Shown here one piece after another: positions 1 through 5,945 of a stretch of 13,042 nt of DNA. The DNA lies in contig JALHLL010000083.1 of the NCBI GenBank assembly GCA_022844575.1, positions 1-13,042 of the forward strand. Direction: 5' to 3'. The first letter of the stretch is position 1; every line of letters starts with the position of its first letter. The position numbers and the translations under genes are program-made. Source of the DNA: a bacterium (GTDB lineage: Bacteria; Bacteroidota; Ignavibacteria; Kapaibacteriales; UBA961). Below the pieces are notes generated by a model. The model did not search any database, was not told the origin of the DNA, and saw only the letters and a program-made list of their open reading frames with translations.

Positions 1-16
1 AGTGTTTTTGTTCCAT
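1..16 (-). CDS. Possible start of a divergent gene, five codons visible
   Basis: On the minus strand an ATG at 16-14 opens a frame reading M-E-Q-K-H before the window edge, with no stop. No Shine-Dalgarno sequence stands in front of it. The only support is position: the same 11-base motif (ATATTCGTCAT) that precedes prc also precedes this ATG, pointing toward it. Too little is visible to name a product, and this may not be a gene at all. Confidence 0.15.
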
Positions 17-26
17 CTTAATAACA

Positions 27-178
27 ATGACGAATATACGTTAGGGATTTTTCAAAGGAAGAGGGACAGAACCCACTGTCAAAAACTTGTAAAAATTGTT
101 AACATAGGGTGAATTCGCCGTTTTTCTTGCATATTGCTTTTCAGTTAGAGTAACTAAAGTGTGGTGAATATTCGTCAT
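27..178. repeat. 11-bp inverted repeat pair upstream of prc
   Basis: ATGACGAATAT at 27-37 is repeated as its exact reverse complement ATATTCGTCAT at 168-178, with about 130 bp between the arms. Each copy points outward, toward prc on the right and toward a possible divergent start at the left edge. A duplicated binding site for a regulator is one reading. An 11-bp match in AT-rich DNA of this length could also be chance. No function is assigned. Confidence 0.35.
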
Positions 179-196
179 AACACTTTGAATACCATT

Positions 197-201
197 GAGG
201 A
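197..201 (+). promoter_or_regulatory. Ribosome binding site of prc
   Basis: GAGGA lies 7 nt before the ATG at 209. It matches the anti-Shine-Dalgarno core and supports the chosen start, which is also the one that gives an intact signal peptide. Confidence 0.65.
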
Positions 202-208
202 ATAATAC

Positions 209-2356
209 ATGAATAAAATTTTAGGGTGGATTGCCGGAATCGGAATTGTTGTTCCCGCATTACTTTCCGCACAAATACCAAATAAAGAGCAAGTAACTAC
301 CCAAGTACTTGTAGGAGCTCTCGAAAGCAGTCATTATGCACCTGTAGGTGTAAACGATACTCTATCGAAAAGGGCTTTTAAGCTTTATTTAGAACGTTTG
401 GATTATAATAAAAACTTTCTGCTTCAGCAAGATGTGAACTCATTACTTACATATGAGTATGCAATAGATAATATGATTGAAAACGGGACTAGCGAACTTT
501 TTCCGCTTGCTAACAAACTTATGACAAAACGTGTGGAACAAACCCAAGCGTATTGTGAAGAGGTACTTTCAAAACCGTTTGATTTTACTCAAGATGAAAC
601 GATAGAACTTGACCCTAAAAAACGTTCTTATCCGAAATCGGAAGTGGAGCAAAGAGATTGGTGGCGTAAGATATTGAAGTATCAGACACTCACAAGAGTT
701 GTTTCTGCGTTGGAGCAACAGGAAAAAGATACAGTAACAAAAACCGGTAAAAAATCGTTCGAGCAAATAGAAAAGGAATCGCGTGAAAAAGTGCTTAAAG
801 CACAAAGAGATCGCTATAAACGTACACAAAAAGAAACCGAAACGGAAAAGTTAGCGGTCTATCTTAATGCCATTGCCGCAAGTTATGATCCCCACACGGA
901 CTTCTACCCGCCGAAGGATAAGGAAAATTTCGATATTGAAATGAGCGGAACACTTGAGGGGATAGGTGCAACATTACAGGAGACGGACGGTTTTATAAAA
1001 GTACAATCATTAGTACCGGGTGGACCTGCCTGGAAACAAAAAGACCTTCAAGCGGAAGATATTATCCTTAAGGTAAAACAAGGTGGTAAATCGGCGGCAA
1101 CGACAGGTATTGATCCGTCATCAGTTGAATCTAATGATGAAAACGAAGCAGTAGATATAACCGATATGCGTTTGGATGATGCAGTGCGCTTGATTCGAGG
1201 AAAAAAAGGCACACAGGTTACATTAACCATTAAAAAACCAAGTGGCGTAACAACCGATATAACTATAACACGTGATGTTGTTGTAATTGAGGAAACTTTT
1301 GCAAAATCGGTGATAGTGAAGGATGAAAAAAGTGATAGGGAATATGCCTATATAAATCTTCCGAAATTCTATGCTGACTTTAATAGAAATGGCGGACGTA
1401 GCTGCGCTGAAGATGTAAAAAAAGAGTTGGAAAAGTTAAAAGAAGAAAATGTACACGGCGTAATTCTTGATTTGCGTAATAATGGTGGCGGCTCATTGCA
1501 GGATGTTGTTAAAATGTCGGGTCTTTTTATAAAAGACGGACCCATCGTTCAGGTGTTAAGTTCCGATCGTCCGCCCGATGTTTTAAGAGATCATGATAAG
1601 AATATCGTTTTTGACGGACCGCTCGTAGTGCTTGTTAATCAATTCAGCGCATCGGCTTCGGAAATTCTTTCGGCTGCCATGCAGGATTATGGACGGGCAG
1701 TTATTGTAGGTACACCTCATTCGTTCGGCAAAGGCACAGTACAAACTTTTATGGACTTGAGTAATTATTTGAATCAGGAGTATAAGCAGTATGCTCCTTT
1801 AGGTTCACTCAAGATAACATTCCAAAAATTCTACAGAGTAACAGGCGAATCCACGCAGTTTAAGGGTGTGCAACCGGATATTATTCTACCTGATGCTTAT
1901 GAGTTTGTAGATGTCGGCGAAAAGGAATTAGATTATCCTTTAAAGTGGGATACTATACCGAGACAACAGTTTGCTAAATGGAATAAAGCCAAGTACTCTT
2001 TAAGCGAATTGGCTGAAATGAGTAAAAAAAGGGTGGAAAAGAATGATAAGTTTTCCTTGATTCGTAAACAAGCCCGCACTATTAAACAAAGAAGAGATGA
2101 AACAACGGAAACGGAATCTTTGGATAAATACAGACAAGAGCAAGAGCGTTTGCGTGCGGAAAATAAAGATTTGGACGCATTGAAAACGGAAATTGAAGGA
2201 CTCAGCGCAAGAAGTTTGAAAGCCGACGAGAAAACCGAACTACCGGAACAAAAAGAGAAAAACGTCGATTGGTATAAGCAAATTCGTAAGGATATCACCA
2301 TTGCGGAGGCAATCGCTATTCTCAATGATATGAACAAAGCTATGGGAATGAACTGA
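209..2356 (+). CDS. prc: Tail-specific (carboxy-terminal processing) protease, S41A family
   Basis: This is a periplasmic serine protease of the Prc/Tsp type, which degrades proteins from their C-terminus and trims envelope proteins. Residues 1-21 form a signal peptide with probable cleavage at LSA|Q. An N-terminal helical domain follows (about 25-200), then a PDZ domain (about 241-345) with GIGATLQ and the PGGPAW loop. The peptidase core (about 360-580) carries the Ser/Lys dyad: Ser482 in FSASASE and Lys508 in FGKGTVQ, with Asp493 at the place of E. coli Asp441. A charged, helical C-terminal domain (about 590-710) resembles the extension of long Tsp proteins. At 715 residues it is slightly longer than E. 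coli Prc (682). Part of the extra length is an acidic insert at about 292-316 inside the PDZ region. The gene stands alone and is closed by a strong terminator. The family assignment is secure; the substrates are not visible from sequence. Confidence 0.96.
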   Translation: MNKILGWIAGIGIVVPALLSAQIPNKEQVTTQVLVGALESSHYAPVGVNDTLSKRAFKLYLERLDYNKNFLLQQDVNSLLTYEYAIDNMIENGTSELFPLANKLMTKRVEQTQAYCEEVLSKPFDFTQDETIELDPKKRSYPKSEVEQRDWWRKILKYQTLTRVVSALEQQEKDTVTKTGKKSFEQIEKESREKVLKAQRDRYKRTQKETETEKLAVYLNAIAASYDPHTDFYPPKDKENFDIEMSGTLEGIGATLQETDGFIKVQSLVPGGPAWKQKDLQAEDIILKVKQGGKSAATTGIDPSSVESNDENEAVDITDMRLDDAVRLIRGKKGTQVTLTIKKPSGVTTDITITRDVVVIEETFAKSVIVKDEKSDREYAYINLPKFYADFNRNGGRSCAEDVKKELEKLKEENVHGVILDLRNNGGGSLQDVVKMSGLFIKDGPIVQVLSSDRPPDVLRDHDKNIVFDGPLVVLVNQFSASASEILSAAMQDYGRAVIVGTPHSFGKGTVQTFMDLSNYLNQEYKQYAPLGSLKITFQKFYRVTGESTQFKGVQPDIILPDAYEFVDVGEKELDYPLKWDTIPRQQFAKWNKAKYSLSELAEMSKKRVEKNDKFSLIRKQARTIKQRRDETTETESLDKYRQEQERLRAENKDLDALKTEIEGLSARSLKADEKTELPEQKEKNVDWYKQIRKDITIAEAIAILNDMNKAMGMN

Positions 2357-2382
2357 CATAATTCGTTTTCTTAATGATAACT

Positions 2383-2424
2383 ATACAACAAGGCAATCGT
2401 CTCCGATTGCCTTGTTGTATTTTT
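2383..2424 (+). terminator. Strong intrinsic terminator after prc
   Basis: A perfect 17-bp stem (2383-2399 with 2404-2420) closes a TCTC tetraloop and is followed by a run of T (2420-2424). It begins 26 bp after the prc stop codon. It separates prc from the next operon and shows that an open-frame TTG at 2412, inside the hairpin, is not a real start. Confidence 0.92.
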
Positions 2425-2440
2425 GTAGGTACTGTATAAA

Positions 2441-2444
2441 AGGA
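2441..2444 (+). promoter_or_regulatory. Shine-Dalgarno sequence that decides the start of the HD–CoaD-like gene
   Basis: AGGA at 2441-2444 is 9 nt upstream of the ATG at 2454, a normal spacing. It directly abuts the in-frame ATG at 2445, which makes that start unlikely. Confidence 0.55.
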
Positions 2445-2453
2445 ATGAAGCGG

Positions 2454-3449
2454 ATGAATGATATACGTTTACTTATAGATGAGGTTTGTGCTTATTATGG
2501 AATTGAAAATTCCGAGAGTATAATAGCACATTGGAATGAACCCCATAGGTATTATCATACTTTGGAACATCTTGAGGACTTATGTACTCAATTCATAATG
2601 GTTGAGGATAGAGAAAAACGTCTGATACTTATATGTGCCGCACTTTTTCATGATATAGTATATGTACCTGCTGCCAACGATAATGAAGAAAAATCCGTTG
2701 CTGTATTGGCGCAGAACATAGGGGAGAATCACCCTCATTTCAACACTATTCGCGATATAATTCTCGATACGAAAAAACATACTCCGCATTCGGAATTATC
2801 TGAAATGTTTTGTTATGCCGATATGAGAAAAGTTACTCAATCTTCATTGACAGAATTGATGGAGTGGGATAAAAAGATTTTCTTAGAATTTCAGAAATTC
2901 GATTATTCGTTTTATCGTATCAAAAGGATTGAATTTTTAAATGAGATGGTAGAAAAATACCCGCAGAATGCAGAAAATATTTCCAAACTAATTGAGTATG
3001 TTAAAAATAAAACACCTAAAATCGGGGTATATGCAGGGTCATTTAATCCTTTTCATAATGGTCATTTGAATATTCTGAACAAAGCAAGAAAAATTTTCGA
3101 TAAAGTGATTGTTGCTCAAGGAATAAATCCTGAAAAAAACGTATTGGAATCGGGTGGTATTGATTCGGTACATGTTCTGGAATATTTGCAAACGGAACAA
3201 TTCACGGGCTTATTGACGGATTATATAAATAAGAAAGAAGAATATGCTGATATCACACTCATTCGCGGTCTGCGTAATGGGAACGATTTGGCGTATGAAG
3301 CAAATCAGTTACGATTTATGGAAAATCTTAAACCGAATTTGAAAATTATTTTTCTTCTTTGCGATATGGAATTTGAACATATCAGTTCCTCAGCATTAAG
3401 AAATTTAGAAAAAATACGAATGGATTTATCCGAACCCTATATCCCTTAA
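2454..3449 (+). CDS. Fusion of an HD-superfamily phosphohydrolase and a CoaD-like nucleotidyltransferase
   Basis: The protein has 331 residues from the ATG at 2454, numbered here from that Met. The N-terminal part (about 1-180) resembles the small predicted metal-dependent HD phosphohydrolases of the COG4339 type: W-x-E-P-H-R-x-Y-H near 27-35, the H66-D67 pair in ALFHD, a D-N-E-E-K-S segment, and a later conserved Asp in YADMRK. The C-terminal part (about 189-331) resembles phosphopantetheine adenylyltransferase: GVYAGSFNPFHNGH (HNGH at 201-204), IRGLRNGNDLAYE near 270-282, and ISSS at 310-313. CoaD normally adds AMP to 4'-phosphopantetheine, the penultimate step of CoA synthesis. The segment after the nucleotide loop lacks the usual E-R pair and is diverged, so the substrate may differ. 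It is the first gene of a probable operon, with the channel gene starting 10 nt after its stop. The domain calls are firm; the reaction is inferred. Confidence 0.85.
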   Translation: MNDIRLLIDEVCAYYGIENSESIIAHWNEPHRYYHTLEHLEDLCTQFIMVEDREKRLILICAALFHDIVYVPAANDNEEKSVAVLAQNIGENHPHFNTIRDIILDTKKHTPHSELSEMFCYADMRKVTQSSLTELMEWDKKIFLEFQKFDYSFYRIKRIEFLNEMVEKYPQNAENISKLIEYVKNKTPKIGVYAGSFNPFHNGHLNILNKARKIFDKVIVAQGINPEKNVLESGGIDSVHVLEYLQTEQFTGLLTDYINKKEEYADITLIRGLRNGNDLAYEANQLRFMENLKPNLKIIFLLCDMEFEHISSSALRNLEKIRMDLSEPYIP

Positions 3450-3459
3450 TAAACTCGAT

Positions 3460-4491
3460 ATGGTCTTTTTGGAAAAATCTTCAAGAACATTTATTGCAAA
3501 TTTGGCTTTACCGTTCGGCATTGTTCTTGTAACATTGTTTATCGGTACGATAGGCTATTATATTCTATGGAATGACGAAGGCGGAACCGTACTTGACGCA
3601 CTGTATATGACGGTAATAACCATTGCCACAATAGGATTCAGCGAGGTCAGACCCTTAACAACGTCCGGAAGACTGTTTACTATCTTTATTACATTTGTCG
3701 GGATGGGCGGATTGGTATATGTGTTAACTTCCGTAATGGAATATCTGGTTCAGTTTCAGTTGTCAGGAAATAGGGAGCAAAAAAGAATGAATAATCTTAT
3801 GCAAAAAATGTCAAACCATATTATTCTGGTCGGTGCGGGAAGAGTAGGCAGAAGAGCAGCGAAGGAATTATTGAAAAACAATGAACAATTTGTTCTTCTT
3901 GATACCGATTCTGCAACGTTGGAATTTGCTGAACAGAATGGATTTACAGTACTTATAGGCGATGGTACGGATGACAGTGTTTTACAAAAAGCCGGAATTG
4001 AAAGAGCGAAAGGAATTATCATAGCAACGCCAAATGATGCAACGAATTTATTTATCGTGTTAAGCGCCCGAACTCTGAATCCGTCTATCAAAATTATTGC
4101 ACGTGCTGAAGAAGAGAATAGTATCAGAAAATTGGAGAGGGCCGGGGCAGATAAGGCAATAACACCACATACAATAAGTGGCCAGCAATTAGTTACACTT
4201 ATGATACACCCCAGTGTTGTTGATTTTTTGGAAAATGCCATCGGTTCGGCTGATGTTGGGTTGCGTATCGAATCATTACAAGTGACGGAAAAAAGTATAA
4301 TGATTGACAAAACTCTTGAGGAAATAAAACAAAAGAAACTTACAACTGCAAATGTTTTAGTGATAATTCGCGGTAGTAATTATTATGCAAATCCTGATGT
4401 AAGCTTAAGAATAGAGAAGGGTGACCATATAATTGCTTTAGGTACAGCTGAACAATTAGCTGGATTGGAGAAAGTGGCAACAGATAGTTAG
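3460..4491 (+). CDS. Two-TM potassium channel with RCK (TrkA-N/TrkA-C) domains
   Basis: This is a membrane ion-channel subunit of 343 residues, expected to form a tetramer and admit K+ under control of cytosolic ligand-binding domains. TM1 lies at about 13-36, then a pore helix and the filter T57-I-G-F-S-E-V, then TM2 at about 70-96. The canonical filter T-V-G-Y-G-D is altered here: Phe replaces Tyr and Ser replaces the second Gly. An RCK_N Rossmann domain starts at about 119, with GAGRVG at 125-130 and acidic Asp148 after the second strand, which points to NAD(H) or another adenine nucleotide. An RCK_C (TrkA_C) domain covers about 265-340. The architecture is that of MthK-type channels rather than stand-alone TrkA. 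No Shine-Dalgarno sequence precedes the ATG, and no other Met codon lies before residue 50. The 10-nt gap to the upstream gene suggests coupled expression. Confidence 0.93.
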   Translation: MVFLEKSSRTFIANLALPFGIVLVTLFIGTIGYYILWNDEGGTVLDALYMTVITIATIGFSEVRPLTTSGRLFTIFITFVGMGGLVYVLTSVMEYLVQFQLSGNREQKRMNNLMQKMSNHIILVGAGRVGRRAAKELLKNNEQFVLLDTDSATLEFAEQNGFTVLIGDGTDDSVLQKAGIERAKGIIIATPNDATNLFIVLSARTLNPSIKIIARAEEENSIRKLERAGADKAITPHTISGQQLVTLMIHPSVVDFLENAIGSADVGLRIESLQVTEKSIMIDKTLEEIKQKKLTTANVLVIIRGSNYYANPDVSLRIEKGDHIIALGTAEQLAGLEKVATDS

Positions 4492-4526
4492 CAGTTTATT
4501 TTAACAGAACATTATTCCATATAAAT

Positions 4527-5924
4527 ATGAAACATTATTTTTTCATTGTTATAATCTTTTTTGCGGTACTTAGTGCAAAAGCTCAATCCGATTCCTTTAT
4601 AGGTTCTTGGGAAGGAACATTAAGCTTTGGATCAATGAAAGTACGTTTGGTATTCCACATAGCCGAGAAAGATTCAATGGTAACGGCTACTTTCGATAGC
4701 CCCGATCAGGGGGCAAGGGGTTTGTCGTTCGATAAGGTACAGGTAAATGGTACTTCAATACTATTAGGGTTTACACTTAATAATGCGCAGTTTGATGGAG
4801 CACTGCAAAGTGATAATAAAATAATAGAGGGTACATGGACACAAGGAGGGCAAAAATTACCCTTATCAATGAACAGAACATCAATTTTACTAAGAACACC
4901 ACGCCCGCAAGAACCGATACCGCCTTTCGAGTATGATGTTGAAGAAGTTGCTTTTTCAGGTGGTGATAAAGATATAACATTAGCAGGAACATTAACAAAA
5001 CCAAAAGGTGGCAGTACATATCCGGCGATAGTGCTTGTCACAGGTTCAGGACCCCAAAATCGCGATGAAGAAATTTTAGAACATAAACCTTTTGCTGTAA
5101 TAGCTGATTATTTTTCAAAAAGGGGGTGGGCGGTTTTGCGATACGATGATAGGGGAGTAGGTAAATCGAAAGGTGATTTTGCAAGTGCTACCACTGCCGA
5201 CTTTACTAAGGATGCCATAAGTGCAATTAAGTTTTTGCGCACAAGAAAAGATATAGAAAAAGCAAATATTGGTATATGCGGACACAGCGAAGGAGGAATA
5301 ATAGCACAACAAATTGCTGCCGACGGTGTAACGAATCCTTCATTTGTAATTTTATTAGCAGGGTCGGGATTAAATGGTGCTGATATTCTTGCCTTACAAA
5401 ATAAGGCAATTCTCGAGGCATCGGGAGTAGATACCGCACTGGCTGCATGGTATGCACGTTATTTGCGTACGGAAGTGTATCCGACCATTATGAATGATAA
5501 ACCGAGAGAAACTGTTATAAATCCTTTGGCTGAATCGTTAGATAGAATGGCGACTATATTTTCAGCTGAAGAATTAGATGCTTTGGGGATAAATACGAAT
5601 GTTACAAAAGCAATGTTAATGCAATTATTAACACCATGGATGCGTGAGTTTTTACAGTATGATCCAAGGAATAATCTACGGAAAATTACATGCAATGTTC
5701 TCGCATTATTCGGTGAGAAAGACAAACAGGTTCTACCTGAAGTGAATGCTCAAGCTATAAAGAAAAATTGCACAAAAGCGGAAGTACATATATTCCCGCA
5801 ATTAAACCATTTATTTCAGACTGCGGAAACGGGTATGCCGATGGAGTATGGTGCTATCCAAGAGACATTCTCGCCGATTGTGTTGAACAAAATGGAAGAA
5901 TGGCTTAATAAGATCAAGAAATAA
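4527..5924 (+). CDS. Secreted alpha/beta hydrolase (dienelactone-hydrolase-like) with N-terminal beta domain
   Basis: The 465-residue protein begins with a signal peptide (MKHYFFIVIIFFAVLSAKA, cleavage probably after Ala19), so it acts in the periplasm or outside the cell. Residues about 22-118 form a beta-rich domain of the lipocalin-like kind (F-x-G-x-W-x-G near 24-30, then E-G-T-W at 101-104), common in Bacteroidota hydrolases. The alpha/beta hydrolase core follows from about 138. It has the D-D-R-G-x-G-x-S segment near 207-214, the nucleophile elbow G-H-S254-E-G-G, the acid D399 in FGEKD, and H428 in LNHLF, a complete Ser-Asp-His triad. The family includes esterases and acyl-transfer enzymes acting on small esters; the substrate cannot be read from sequence. 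It is the last gene of the probable operon, 35 nt after the channel gene, without a visible Shine-Dalgarno sequence. Confidence 0.9.
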   Translation: MKHYFFIVIIFFAVLSAKAQSDSFIGSWEGTLSFGSMKVRLVFHIAEKDSMVTATFDSPDQGARGLSFDKVQVNGTSILLGFTLNNAQFDGALQSDNKIIEGTWTQGGQKLPLSMNRTSILLRTPRPQEPIPPFEYDVEEVAFSGGDKDITLAGTLTKPKGGSTYPAIVLVTGSGPQNRDEEILEHKPFAVIADYFSKRGWAVLRYDDRGVGKSKGDFASATTADFTKDAISAIKFLRTRKDIEKANIGICGHSEGGIIAQQIAADGVTNPSFVILLAGSGLNGADILALQNKAILEASGVDTALAAWYARYLRTEVYPTIMNDKPRETVINPLAESLDRMATIFSAEELDALGINTNVTKAMLMQLLTPWMREFLQYDPRNNLRKITCNVLALFGEKDKQVLPEVNAQAIKKNCTKAEVHIFPQLNHLFQTAETGMPMEYGAIQETFSPIVLNKMEEWLNKIKK

Positions 5925-5943
5925 TATAATGATGGAATATTAT
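5921..5943. other. AT-only hairpin at a convergent gene junction
   Basis: ATAATAT at 5921-5927 pairs with ATATTAT at 5937-5943 around a 9-nt loop, covering the 21 bp between the hydrolase stop and the kinase stop. It could be a weak bidirectional terminator. It has no G·C pairs in the stem and no clear T-tract, so I would not call it an intrinsic terminator with confidence. Confidence 0.25.
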
Positions 5944-5945
5944 AA

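Noticed and set aside
66..81. Small hairpin GACAG…CTGTC upstream of prc as a terminator or regulatory RNA
   Set aside because: The stem is only 5 bp and no T-run follows on either strand.
2..112. Open plus-strand frame of 36 codons from the window edge to a TGA at 110-112
   Set aside because: It has no recognisable protein motif, and a frame this short is expected by chance in AT-rich DNA. It also conflicts with the possible divergent start at 16. It could be the tail of an upstream gene, but nothing visible supports that.
86..156. TTGTAA / TGAATT and TTGCAT / TAACTA as sigma-70 promoter boxes for prc
   Set aside because: Each pair has acceptable spacing, but the hexamers match the consensus poorly (two to four of six positions), and similar pairs occur throughout AT-rich DNA.
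1933..2337. Minus-strand open frame of 134 codons opposite the prc C-terminal region
   Set aside because: It is antisense to the charged helical C-terminus of the protease. Its Ser/Leu/Phe-rich composition is the mirror of Lys/Glu codons, and no motif is seen.
3756..4310. Minus-strand open frame of 184 codons opposite the potassium channel gene
   Set aside because: It lies wholly antisense to a well-supported channel/RCK gene. Its Ser/Ala/Ile-rich translation shows no domain, and this is the usual shadow of a coding frame.
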